This document shows positions 18,200 to 26,721 of a stretch of 64,000 nt of DNA, in pieces. This DNA comes from Marinosulfonomonas sp. (lineage in GTDB: Bacteria; Pseudomonadota; Alphaproteobacteria; Rhodobacterales; Rhodobacteraceae). The stretch lies in assembly GCA_026984915.1 (NCBI GenBank), contig JALSRG010000079.1:1-64000 (forward strand), given 5' to 3'. The first letter of the stretch is position 1. Each line of letters begins with the position of its first letter. Below the pieces are notes generated by a model, which was not told the DNA's origin, searched no databases, and was given only the letters and a program-made list of their open reading frames with translations. The translations under genes and the position numbers were made by a program.

Positions 18200-19516
18200 C
18201 TAGTGCGGTACGTCAGAAAGGTGCGTATCTCTGGTCAGTTCTGGATACTTCGCCCGATCCATCTTGCGGATCGCCAGATGCATCCAGATCAGGCTGACGA
18301 CAACCAGCAGGAACATCAACATGAACACGGTGGACCAGACATGGGTCAGATCCAGAATAATCCCGAATGCAATGGGCAGAAAGAAACCGCCAAGGCCACC
18401 GATCATACCCACCAAGCCGCCCACAGCGCCCACGTTATGCGGGAAATAGACCGGGATGTGTTTGTAGACGGCTGCCTTGCCCAAGCTCATCACAAAGCCC
18501 AGGATCACCGTCAGGAAAACGAACACATAAAGCGGAATGCCAAAGGTGAACTGGATCGTCACCGGCGTACCGTCGGGTGCTGGAATCGCCTGCACGATGT
18601 AGGTGGTTTGCGGGTAACTCATGATGAACAGCACTACTGCCGCAACCATGAATGTCAGATACATCACGAAACGCGCACCCCAGACGTCCGACATCCAGCC
18701 GCCCAGCGCCCGGAAAATCGAGCCGGGCAGCGAATACATGCCGGCAAAGACACCAGCACTTGCCAGTGTTACCCCATAGGCACCCACATAATAGCGCGGC
18801 AAATAGGACGCCAGCGCAACAAACCCACCAAAAACAAAGAAATAGTATGTGGCAAAACGCCAGACCTGGATGTCTCTCAACGGCTCAAGCTGTTGCGCGG
18901 CCGACATGGGCTTGGCCCCTGTTTTCCTTTGCAGTTTCCGCACGGGATCCTCTGGCGCGAAAATGTAGAAAAGGACGGCCATCGCAATCAGGACAACGGC
19001 ATAAATCCGTGCCGTGTCTTCCCATCCATAGGCAAGTACCAGAAAGGGTGCCGCAAAGTTCGTCACCGCCGCCCCAACGTTACCGGCACCAAAAATACCG
19101 AGTGCTGTACCTTGTTTTTCCGCCTCAAAGAAGCGCGACACATAGGCAATCCCGATGATGAAGGAACCACCGGCAAGACCCAGCCCAAGTGCAGCCATCA
19201 GGAAAACGGCATAGGTGTGAACCGAAGCCAGCAACCAGACCGAAATGGCCGTGATAAGCATTTGCAATGGCAACATGGTGCGGCCACCGAACTGATCTGT
19301 CCAAACCCCCAGAAAAATCCGGCTGAGTGAGCCGGTAAGAACAGGTGTCGCCACCAAGAGCCCGAACTGGGTCTCGGTCAGTCCCAGTTCCTGCTTGATC
19401 TTCACCCCGATAATCGAGAAAATCGTCCAGACGGCAAAACAAACCGTAAACGCCAGCGTACTCAGGCCCAAAGCCCGATATTGCTGGTTTCGGGTCACCC
19501 CATCAAGTTCGTGCAT
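18200..19516 (-). CDS. narK1: NarK-type nitrate transporter, short form
   Basis: A 438-residue MFS protein with about 12 membrane segments. Family marks are the GLAGGSFIIGIAYVSRFF stretch after the fourth segment and GAVGGLVGMIGGLGGFFLP in the second half, both glycine-rich nitrate-signature regions of the NNP family. The ATG at 19516 was taken over an adjacent in-frame GTG (19519) because the GGAGG site gives better spacing. It is the first gene of the operon, and the FNR-type box at 19597 lies about 80 bases before the start. NarK1-type proteins are thought to be proton-nitrate symporters; this is known for the family, not shown here. Confidence 0.85.
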   Translation of the reverse strand: MHELDGVTRNQQYRALGLSTLAFTVCFAVWTIFSIIGVKIKQELGLTETQFGLLVATPVLTGSLSRIFLGVWTDQFGGRTMLPLQMLITAISVWLLASVHTYAVFLMAALGLGLAGGSFIIGIAYVSRFFEAEKQGTALGIFGAGNVGAAVTNFAAPFLVLAYGWEDTARIYAVVLIAMAVLFYIFAPEDPVRKLQRKTGAKPMSAAQQLEPLRDIQVWRFATYYFFVFGGFVALASYLPRYYVGAYGVTLASAGVFAGMYSLPGSIFRALGGWMSDVWGARFVMYLTFMVAAVVLFIMSYPQTTYIVQAIPAPDGTPVTIQFTFGIPLYVFVFLTVILGFVMSLGKAAVYKHIPVYFPHNVGAVGGLVGMIGGLGGFFLPIAFGIILDLTHVWSTVFMLMFLLVVVSLIWMHLAIRKMDRAKYPELTRDTHLSDVPH

Positions 19517-19596
19517 CACGTGCCCTCCACATTATCATGCGCCTTACAAGCGCAATAGCTTTGGGGCGTAGTAGCAGCATGGCCGACGCCAGCGGA

Positions 19597-19610
19597 TTGA
19601 TCCACATCAA
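19597..19610. promoter_or_regulatory. FNR/NarR-type binding site for the nar operon
   Basis: TTGATCCACATCAA is an exact match to the FNR-family consensus TTGAT-N4-ATCAA. Its centre is about 87 bases upstream of the narK1 start, a distance that allows class II activation if the transcript begins about 45 bases before the gene. It lies in the divergent region between narK1 and the FNR-family gene. Confidence 0.8.
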
Positions 19611-19733
19611 GTAATTTCGAAAAAATCTTTTATAACAAACACTTATTGATATTTTTCTTTCCGGCGGGAAACAATAAATATCCGCGGCTTACAGATTTGC
19701 CAAACCGTGCATTGACATTTCTCTCTGAATCGA

Positions 19734-19747
19734 TTGACATTAATCAA
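19734..19747. promoter_or_regulatory. Second FNR-type box, upstream of the narR-like gene
   Basis: TTGACATTAATCAA differs from the FNR consensus by one base (C for T in the left half). It ends 24 bases before the start codon of the FNR-family gene, so a protein bound here would sit at or downstream of that gene's promoter. This placement suits autorepression better than activation. Confidence 0.6.
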
Positions 19748-19771
19748 GCTTCAGCCAAATGGATACGACTC

Positions 19772-20470
19772 ATGCGTTCATCTGACATTGCAGAGATTCG
19801 CAAGCTCCCGCTTTTCAAAGACGTGTCGGAAGATAACTTCGCGCGGCTGATGCGCGGAGCCTATATGCAGACCTTTCCGCCATTTGTCGATTTGATCACC
19901 GAAGGCGACAGCAGTGATTTTCTCCATATTGTTTTTGAAGGCAGTATCGAACTCTATGCACAATGGAATGGCCGGGAATCGACCTTGGGCACATTGCGGC
20001 CGATTTCCACATTCATCCTTGCGGCAACGATCAAGGACGCACCTTATCTGATGTCCGCCCGCACTCTGGAAAAATCCAGAGTAATTTTGCTACCCTCTGC
20101 CGATGTCCGTGAGACATTTCTGCGAGACCAGGATTTTTCTCGTGCGATTGTCGATGAATTGGCCACCTGCTACAGAACAACCGTCAAGTACAGCAAAAAT
20201 ATCAAGCTGCGGAATTCCGTAGAAAGACTGGCAAACTATCTTCTCAGAAAAAACAAGGCCTTTGGCAATGCGAATGTCTATGAACTGCCCATAGAAAAAC
20301 GCAGGCTTGCATCATTCCTGCGAATGACACCCGAAAACCTTTCCCGTTCGCTTAAAACACTTCGCGATCATGGTGCAGAAGTTGACGGAAACACTGTCAG
20401 GATTTCCAATCTTGAAAAGCTCTCGGAATTTTCAAAGCCAACCCCTCTGATTGACGATCCCGATTGCTGA
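19772..20470 (+). CDS. narR: FNR/CRP-family regulator lacking iron-sulfur cysteines, NarR-like
   Basis: A 232-residue regulator: cyclic-nucleotide-like sensor domain (about residues 15-120), dimerisation helix, and a C-terminal winged helix-turn-helix. The recognition helix has E-N-L-S-R, the E..SR pattern that reads TTGAT half sites. The N-terminal cysteines that hold the oxygen-sensing cluster of FNR are absent; the only cysteines are in ATCYR and the last residue. This, plus the divergent position beside narK, matches NarR of Paracoccus, which responds to nitrite/nitrate. The start MRSSDIAE was chosen because the sensor domain begins there and the longer frame would run through the FNR box. 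Dnr/NnrR-type regulators are the alternative. Confidence 0.72.
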   Translation: MRSSDIAEIRKLPLFKDVSEDNFARLMRGAYMQTFPPFVDLITEGDSSDFLHIVFEGSIELYAQWNGRESTLGTLRPISTFILAATIKDAPYLMSARTLEKSRVILLPSADVRETFLRDQDFSRAIVDELATCYRTTVKYSKNIKLRNSVERLANYLLRKNKAFGNANVYELPIEKRRLASFLRMTPENLSRSLKTLRDHGAEVDGNTVRISNLEKLSEFSKPTPLIDDPDC

Positions 20471-20473
20471 TAG

Positions 20474-21358
20474 CTAATCCCGCAGGCTGTATTCGACAAT
20501 CTCGGTCCTCTGGCCAAAGTTGAAATTGTCATCCGAGATCATTGTCAGGCGGATTGCACCGACATCGTCCCGCCAGACAGAGAGACCTTCCAGATTGTCA
20601 TGAACCCCGATCGCTGTCTGCAATACCGTCTCTTCATTGCTCAGTTGGTTTTCAGAAACTGCAAATCGCCTCACCCGGCTGGCAAAGGCTAAGAACCCTA
20701 TACTGAGGCGTTCCAGCACATACAGTTTGCCATCCGGTCCAAAATCTGCACCGACGGGGACAAACTCCCCCCTTCTGGGCAGACCAAAGGGAACCGTCCA
20801 TTTTCCTTTTGCGTAGCGAAAAACAGGAAAAGGTCTGGTAATCTTTCCGGATTCCTCCGGTATCACATACAATGCGTCTTCCGGTCCGATTGCCAATGCT
20901 TCAAGCGAGGCATTCGGCGGCAACCCCAGGAACCTGCGATAAGGCCGAACCCAGAAGGCCGGGCTGTATGGGTCATCATACGTCCAAACACGATGAAAAT
21001 GCTCGAATGAAACATAAATGCGCCCGCCCTTCCCAATCGCCAGCCCTTCCGCATCAATATCGCGCCACGCGCGCAGTGGTTTGCCTTTTGTATCGCGCAA
21101 TTGCGTAAGTGAGCGGGGTACAACGCGGATGATCACTCCGTTTTCGCGCTGGATAGAACCCGTCAGAATCGCACCGCGATCTGAAACACTCGTAAAATTT
21201 TGACCATGATCAGACAGTTCAAAACCTGAAAAACCGCCGAACTTCCGATCCGAGAGAGAAAACGTGAAGCTACTGACGAATTGCGTATTCTGGCCTTTGG
21301 CAGCATGCGTGTTTCCGGGCCAGAAAACCACAAAAAATGCCAAGAGAACAATCCGCAT
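20474..21358 (-). CDS. Secreted phytase-like (esterase-like) beta-propeller protein
   Basis: A 294-residue protein with an N-terminal signal peptide (MRIVLLAFFVVFWPGNTHAAK) followed by one domain of the 'esterase-like activity of phytase' family (PF13449 type), seen as GGFSGFELS, DIDAEGLAIG, LEALAIGPEDALYVIPEE and DNLEGLSVW. The repeated E-G/A-L pattern indicates blades of a propeller. The start overlaps the mepA stop by one base (TGATG), so it is the last gene of that operon. It ends three bases from the end of the convergent narR-like gene. Enzymatic activity has not been established for the family; a periplasmic location is likely. Confidence 0.75.
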   Translation of the reverse strand: MRIVLLAFFVVFWPGNTHAAKGQNTQFVSSFTFSLSDRKFGGFSGFELSDHGQNFTSVSDRGAILTGSIQRENGVIIRVVPRSLTQLRDTKGKPLRAWRDIDAEGLAIGKGGRIYVSFEHFHRVWTYDDPYSPAFWVRPYRRFLGLPPNASLEALAIGPEDALYVIPEESGKITRPFPVFRYAKGKWTVPFGLPRRGEFVPVGADFGPDGKLYVLERLSIGFLAFASRVRRFAVSENQLSNEETVLQTAIGVHDNLEGLSVWRDDVGAIRLTMISDDNFNFGQRTEIVEYSLRD

Positions 21359-22215
21359 CAGCGTGACTTCAACACGCGCACACATTGACGGGGAAGATCT
21401 CTCATCGTCAGTTCACGCCGCTTTTTCGGTGGCGGCGCGTTTGGATCAGGCGGAGGAGGGTTCAGAATATCATCCACCCACTTTTGTGCGGCTGCACACC
21501 CATCCCCCGGCGGAGGCGGCGCCTGATCAACGCAGTTTCTTGCGCCTTTCGGGCATTTCAGGCGAACATGAAAATGATAATGATGGCCCCACCACGGGCG
21601 AATTTTACGAAGCCATGCCCGATCACCTTTCTCATCTTTGCACATCTGCACCTTGGCCCCGGGGAAAACAAAGATCCGCGCAACGGCCTTGTCTTGCGCC
21701 GCCGCCTTCAGGATCTGGTGCTGGAAGCGGCTCCAGTTTGCGTTTACGAATGCGCCTTTTGCCCGTCGCATGGATGTCGCCGAAAGATCCTCGCGCGCCT
21801 GCCGCGACAAATTCAGATTCATCGCCGGAATCATCCAGATATCGACATCAAGCCCGATCTGGTGCGATCGGTGCCCGGTGAGCATTGGTCCGCCGCGCGG
21901 CTGTGACATATCGCCGATATACAAGCCGGCCGCACCCAGGCGTCTGGCCTTTCGGCTAAGCCTTTTTATGAATGCAATCAGCTCAGGGTGGCCCCAGTTG
22001 CGGTTTCTGCTCAGGCGCATTGCCTGCCAGGTCGGGCCTGATTGCGGCAGTTGAACAGCACCGGCAAGACAGCCCTTGGCATAGCTTCCAAAAGGCTGGG
22101 CGCGTTGAGATGAGGGAAAGCGCTGGGCGCCAAACAGCTTTTTGGCCTGCGGCGCAGCCTCAGCAGAAAAACTCAATACAAGCATCATCAGAAAACTGGT
22201 TACAAGGTGTTTCAT
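21358..22215 (-). CDS. mepA: Penicillin-insensitive murein endopeptidase
   Basis: A 285-residue periplasmic metallopeptidase of family M74 that cuts D-Ala-meso-DAP cross-links in peptidoglycan. A signal peptide (MKHLVTSFLMMLVLSFSAEAA) precedes the domain. Zinc-binding motifs are HRSHQIGLDVDIW and the late HHYHFHVRL. Paired cysteines (KGCLAG, MCKD, CPKG, NC, DGC, QC) suggest disulfides as in E. coli MepA. The ATG overlaps the stop of the upstream MFS gene (ATGA); the much longer open frame reads back through that gene and is not used. A proline-rich stretch near the C-terminus (PPPPDPNAPPPKK) is a low-complexity linker. Confidence 0.9.
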   Translation of the reverse strand: MKHLVTSFLMMLVLSFSAEAAPQAKKLFGAQRFPSSQRAQPFGSYAKGCLAGAVQLPQSGPTWQAMRLSRNRNWGHPELIAFIKRLSRKARRLGAAGLYIGDMSQPRGGPMLTGHRSHQIGLDVDIWMIPAMNLNLSRQAREDLSATSMRRAKGAFVNANWSRFQHQILKAAAQDKAVARIFVFPGAKVQMCKDEKGDRAWLRKIRPWWGHHYHFHVRLKCPKGARNCVDQAPPPPGDGCAAAQKWVDDILNPPPPDPNAPPPKKRRELTMRDLPRQCVRVLKSR

Positions 22216-23585
22216 GCGGCTTTCACATCTCCCCTGGGATTGACCCATATTAGCAAGATAAGGCTGAGAATAAACAGCAGGATCAATGGCGAAATCCCCA
22301 ATCGCTGGTTTCCCGACATCTGGGTGGCAAAGGAAATGGCCGCCGGAGCCAGAAATGCCGTCGACTTTCCGGAAAGAGCATAGAGTCCGAATGCTTCGGT
22401 CGGGCGGTCCGGATTTGCATGCAAAACCATCATGGTGCGCGAAGACGCCTGCAAAATGCCCCCCGCAGCACCAATAACCCCGCCACAAACGTAAAAAATG
22501 ATGTCGGGCAATGAGGAGCCGGCGGCGAGCGGAAAGCCAAACAGGCTTTCTCTGGTCATGCTGATGACAATGATACAAACAGTCGTCAGCGCCACGATAC
22601 TGCCCGTTATAACGGGTTTAGGCCCCATCCGGCTGTCCAAACGCCCGCCTATCCACGAGAAGATGGCAGATGTGATCGCCCCCACCACACCAAAAACGCC
22701 AATCTGGATGATCGACCAGTCCAGCACACCAACAGCATACAAGGCGCCGAATCCATACAGTCCGTTCAATGCATCACGATACAAAAGCGACGAACCAAGA
22801 AAACTTCCGAGACTCTTTCGCTGAAAGATCGACCTGATAGAGACCCATAGAGACCCCAGCGCATCCTTCATTCCGCCAAATGCCTTGTGTGCGGTGCTGT
22901 CCTCGCGCACATACATGAAAAACGGAATCATAAAGACGATATACCAGATTGCCGTGAAGGGCCCGACAAACCGTGTGCCTTCCCGTGCAGCCGGGTCCAG
23001 CCCGAACAGGGGAGAAATGTCAAGCAGTGTTTTACCCGTATCATCTTCGGCAAAAAACAGCAGCATGATCGCCAACGCCAGAACACCCCCCCAGTAACCC
23101 AGCGCAAACCCCGAGCCCGAAATCCGGCCTATTTCCTTTTCATTTCCCAATGAAGGAAGCATGCCGTTGGTGAAAATCGTGGTGAACTCCATTCCGACAA
23201 AACCGATGCCAAAGAATGCAAGGGCCCAGACCACGCTGAAATCATCTGGTGCCGTCCACCAAAGACCAAAGGCACCAACGATATAAAACACCGAAAACAC
23301 CTTGACCCAAGGCATGTGTTTGCCCGTGCTGTCGGCTATGGCCCCCAAAACCGGCGCCATAACTGCGATCGTCAACCCGGCCACTGTCAGCCCGTAACCC
23401 CACAGTGTCTGCGCACGGGCTTTTGCCGCTTGCTCTGCCAATCCGGCAGATATCAGATGAGAACTGACCATGTCCGCAAAATAGGGGCCGAAAATGAATG
23501 TCAAAAGCAATGTATTATAAGGCTGACTAGCCCAATCAAACATCATCCAACCCCAGATGCGCTTTTTCTTCGAAACCTCGGCCAT
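22212..23585 (-). CDS. MFS transporter of the UMF1 (Atg22-like) family
   Basis: A 457-residue polytopic membrane protein with about 11-12 segments. The opening WGWMMFDWASQPYNTLLLTFIFGPYF is the signature of the UMF1/Atg22-like branch of the major facilitator superfamily. Members in fungi export amino acids from the vacuole; the bacterial substrates are not known. It lies first or second in a minus-strand set with mepA and the phytase-like gene and overlaps mepA by four bases. The link to a murein hydrolase may mean it handles cell-wall-derived peptides or amino acids, but that is a guess from position. Confidence 0.8.
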   Translation of the reverse strand: MAEVSKKKRIWGWMMFDWASQPYNTLLLTFIFGPYFADMVSSHLISAGLAEQAAKARAQTLWGYGLTVAGLTIAVMAPVLGAIADSTGKHMPWVKVFSVFYIVGAFGLWWTAPDDFSVVWALAFFGIGFVGMEFTTIFTNGMLPSLGNEKEIGRISGSGFALGYWGGVLALAIMLLFFAEDDTGKTLLDISPLFGLDPAAREGTRFVGPFTAIWYIVFMIPFFMYVREDSTAHKAFGGMKDALGSLWVSIRSIFQRKSLGSFLGSSLLYRDALNGLYGFGALYAVGVLDWSIIQIGVFGVVGAITSAIFSWIGGRLDSRMGPKPVITGSIVALTTVCIIVISMTRESLFGFPLAAGSSLPDIIFYVCGGVIGAAGGILQASSRTMMVLHANPDRPTEAFGLYALSGKSTAFLAPAAISFATQMSGNQRLGISPLILLFILSLILLIWVNPRGDVKAA

Positions 23586-23653
23586 GCGTTACTCCATCCC
23601 TGTTCTGATGATATGACAGGCAAAGCCCCGCGTGTGCAAGCCGCAATCCTCGG

Positions 23654-24184
23654 TCAGGGTTTCGGGGGCCAAGGGCGGCTGGCCTCGGCCGCAATCCAGT
23701 GTTTCACCCAATCGGGCAAAGCCGGGCTTTCGGGGTCTTTGCCAATGGCAATGGCCATTTCTTTTGGAGGCACAATGCCGCCTGGGCTGGTTACCGCTGT
23801 CCTGTAAAGCGCCTGATTGGCACATTCGCCGTTGCGCCAGATGGATTGTTCAAGATAAAGAAACCGTTCATCCCACCCCAAAGCACGGCTATGAATTTCA
23901 AATTTCTGGAACACCCGGATTCTGGCCCGATACCGAACCGAAACCCCGGCAACGGTCAGCCCCCACTTGTTGTCTTTCAAGGCTTTGATCAGCCCCAACC
24001 GGCGGGCAAGTGGAATGCGCCCAAGGTCATACAGCGTAAGGGTGCGCCCGTTGTTCAGCTCAAACCAGAAATCCAGATCCCACGGCCAGCAGATATGATG
24101 AGACACATGCGCGTCGGTAAGATCCAGAGCAGGCGCCTTGCGATGAACAAACAGTTCCTTGGCCATACGAAAGAATGGGTACAT
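23654..24184 (-). CDS. Hot-dog-fold thioesterase family protein (Them6-like)
   Basis: A 176-residue protein with the features of the 4HBT-like/THEM6 thioesterase group: TDAHVSHHICWPWDLDFWFELNNGRTLTLYDLGR near the start, where the aspartate would be catalytic, and FLYLEQSIWRNGE in the central strands. No signal peptide or membrane segment. The family hydrolyses acyl-thioesters, but the substrate is unknown. It is 68 bases upstream of the UMF1 gene on the same strand and could be co-transcribed. Confidence 0.72.
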   Translation of the reverse strand: MYPFFRMAKELFVHRKAPALDLTDAHVSHHICWPWDLDFWFELNNGRTLTLYDLGRIPLARRLGLIKALKDNKWGLTVAGVSVRYRARIRVFQKFEIHSRALGWDERFLYLEQSIWRNGECANQALYRTAVTSPGGIVPPKEMAIAIGKDPESPALPDWVKHWIAAEASRPWPPKP

Positions 24185-24348
24185 TTCCAGTGCTCCTGTG
24201 CTGTTGCTGACAAAGAACCTGACGCCTCCCCGGTCAAGCGCGACGTAACGGAAGAACCTTGATTACAATTCAAATGCACGGCTTGAACAATCAGGGTGCC
24301 GGCATTAGGTCTGGTTCACACAAAACACCAGACCAAAGGCCAAAATCG

Positions 24349-24639
24349 ATGCAATCCCTTTTTCAGATCATCATGATGATCCTCAATATCGTATGGTTCA
24401 TAATGATTGCCCATATCATCATGAGTTGGCTGATCAGCTTCCAGGTTCTCAATCTGCATCAACCGCTCGTGGCGCAAATCTGGTATGCCCTTAACAAGAT
24501 ACTCGAGCCGATCTATGCCCCGATCCGCCGCATTCTGCCACCCACCGGCGGGTTGGATTTTGCCCCGTTGGTCGCGTTTATCGTCCTGATCGCCTTGCAA
24601 ACCATACTAATTAATAATCAGGCTTTTTTCTTCAGATAG
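24349..24639 (+). CDS. YggT-family membrane protein
   Basis: A 96-residue integral membrane protein with two hydrophobic helices (about residues 5-30 and 68-92) joined by the family motif YALNKILEPIYAPIRRILPPTGGLDFAPLVAF. YggT proteins are linked to osmotic shock tolerance and cell-surface organisation in other bacteria. The ATG at 24349 matches the usual family start (MQSLFQIIMM); the longer frame adds unrelated residues. It stands nine bases before recQ and is probably co-transcribed with it. Confidence 0.88.
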   Translation: MQSLFQIIMMILNIVWFIMIAHIIMSWLISFQVLNLHQPLVAQIWYALNKILEPIYAPIRRILPPTGGLDFAPLVAFIVLIALQTILINNQAFFFR

Positions 24640-24648
24640 GGCGGGGCG

Positions 24649-26691
24649 ATGCAGGATGCTGCCTCTCTTCTGTCATCCGTGTTTGGATTCAACAGATTCC
24701 GCCCCGGACAGGAAGAGATCATAAAGGCTATTGTTCGCGGACAAAATACGCTTGCAATCATGCCAACGGGTGGCGGTAAATCGCTCTGCTTCCAACTTCC
24801 CGCCTTGTGTCGCGAGGGGGTCACGCTGGTTGTCTCACCTCTGATCGCCCTGATGCGTGATCAGGTGCGCGCATTGCAGGAAGCCGGGGTCGAGGCCGGT
24901 GCCCTGACTTCTCACAATACAGATGAAGAAAACGATGCCGTTTTTAACGCCTTGGCGGAAAAACGTCTGAAGCTGTTGTATATGGCGCCCGAACGGCTGG
25001 CCGCAGGGGGAACCCTGCCATTGTTGCGGCGTGCAAACGTAACCTTGCTGGCGGTGGATGAAGCCCACTGTGTTTCGCAGTGGGGGCATGATTTCCGGCC
25101 GGACTATCTGCGTATCGGAGATCTTCGCCGTGTATTGAACGTGCCCCTCGCAGCCTTTACCGCGACGGCGGATTCCCAGACAAGGGCCGAGATCATCGCC
25201 CGACTTTTTGGGGAAAACCAGCCAGAGGTCTTTCTGCACGGCTTTGACCGCCCGAATATCCATCTGGCGTTCGAGGCAAAAGACGGACCACGCAAACAGA
25301 TTCTGAACTTTGCAGCTTCCCGCCGGGATCGGGCGGGAATCATTTATTGCGCAACGCGGGCAAAAACAGAGAGCCTGGCGCGGGCGCTCGTTGCTGACGG
25401 TCATTCCGCTTGTCATTATCATGGAGGCATGGATGCGGCAAACCGCCGTGCTGTGGAATCGCGTTTCCAGCGAGAAGACGGATTGATCGTTGTGGCCACT
25501 GTTGCCTTTGGAATGGGGGTGGACAAACCGGACATCCGCTGGGTCGCCCATGCCGACCTGCCAAAATCCATCGAGGCATATTATCAGGAAATCGGCCGCG
25601 CCGGGCGTGATGGCGCCCCGGCTGAAACACTTACTCTTTATGGGGCCGAGGATATCCGGCTTCGTCGCACACAAATAGATGAAGGCCTGGCCCCGCCTGA
25701 ACGCCGCAATGCCGACCACGGGCGATTGAACTCGCTTTTGGGGCTGGCCGAAGCCTTGAAATGCCGGCGGCAAACACTGCTGGCGTATTTTGGCGAATCC
25801 AGCGAACCCTGTGGCAACTGCGATCTGTGCGACAGCCCACCGGAATTGTTTGATGCAACAACAGCCGTGCAAATGGCACTCTCTGCCATTCTGCGCACCA
25901 AAGAGTTTTTCGGGGTCGGACATCTGATTGACATTCTCATCGGAAACCCAACTGACAAGATCAAAGCCCGTGGCCATGATGCCCTTCCCACTTTTGGGGT
26001 CGGACAAGAATATAACCGGCGTCAATGGCAGGGAATTTTCCGTCAGATGATGGGAGCGGATCTGGTGCGGCCGGACCCGGACCGTTATGGCGCGCTACGC
26101 ATGACCGATCGTGCACGTCCAATTCTGCGCGGGGAAAAGAACATAACACTGCGCCTGGATCTGGTCAGGAAGCCGACGCCACAGCGTCCTGCGGTCAAGG
26201 CTCTTGTGTCGGATGAAAACGCACCCCTCCTGAGCGCACTGAAAGCCAAGCGTCGCGCCCTGGCCGAGGCAGCCAGCCTGCCGGCCTATATGGTTTTCAA
26301 TGACCGCACCCTGATCGAAATGGCCGAGAAGCGCCCCCGAACACCTGACCAGATGATCGAGATCACCGGAGTTGGCGCCAGGAAACTGGAAAGCTACGGC
26401 GCCGCCTTTCTAAAGATCATAACCGGCCAAGAGACAGAAAACCCGCATCCATCCCGCCGAAAGCTGACGGGCAGCGATGCCGCGAACATATTTGACCGGC
26501 TGCAGGAGGTGCAGTCAGAGCTTGTTCGGGGCGCCGACGGGTTAGGTAAACCAATGAGCTGCTCCGCCTCCTTGCTGGCGCGGGTTGCAACAGCCCGGCC
26601 GGATATGCAAACGATCAGTGCACTATTGGGCCAACGCCGCGCAGAACGATTTGCGTCAGCTTTTCTGGATGTTCTGAGTCAGGATCGCTAA
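24649..26691 (+). CDS. recQ: ATP-dependent DNA helicase RecQ
   Basis: A 680-residue 3'-5' DNA helicase for recombination and fork repair. Walker A (TGGGKS) is at residues 40-45, DEAH at 137-140, and motif VI is YYQEIGRAGRDG. The RecQ C-terminal zinc site is seen as CRRQTLLAYF..CGNCDLC, followed by the winged-helix region and an HRDC domain near residues 520-600 (LPAYMVFNDRTLIEMAEKRP). All helicase motifs are intact and the length is normal. The ATG follows GGGGCG; the spacing is ordinary. Confidence 0.95.
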   Translation: MQDAASLLSSVFGFNRFRPGQEEIIKAIVRGQNTLAIMPTGGGKSLCFQLPALCREGVTLVVSPLIALMRDQVRALQEAGVEAGALTSHNTDEENDAVFNALAEKRLKLLYMAPERLAAGGTLPLLRRANVTLLAVDEAHCVSQWGHDFRPDYLRIGDLRRVLNVPLAAFTATADSQTRAEIIARLFGENQPEVFLHGFDRPNIHLAFEAKDGPRKQILNFAASRRDRAGIIYCATRAKTESLARALVADGHSACHYHGGMDAANRRAVESRFQREDGLIVVATVAFGMGVDKPDIRWVAHADLPKSIEAYYQEIGRAGRDGAPAETLTLYGAEDIRLRRTQIDEGLAPPERRNADHGRLNSLLGLAEALKCRRQTLLAYFGESSEPCGNCDLCDSPPELFDATTAVQMALSAILRTKEFFGVGHLIDILIGNPTDKIKARGHDALPTFGVGQEYNRRQWQGIFRQMMGADLVRPDPDRYGALRMTDRARPILRGEKNITLRLDLVRKPTPQRPAVKALVSDENAPLLSALKAKRRALAEAASLPAYMVFNDRTLIEMAEKRPRTPDQMIEITGVGARKLESYGAAFLKIITGQETENPHPSRRKLTGSDAANIFDRLQEVQSELVRGADGLGKPMSCSASLLARVATARPDMQTISALLGQRRAERFASAFLDVLSQDR

Positions 26692-26721
26692 GAACGGCGG
26701 CAAACCGATGGGGAGGAATGA

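Noticed and set aside
24243-24280. FNR-like site TTGATTACAATTCAA before the YggT gene
   Set aside because: The right half is ATTCAA, which breaks the spacing of TTGAT-N4-ATCAA.
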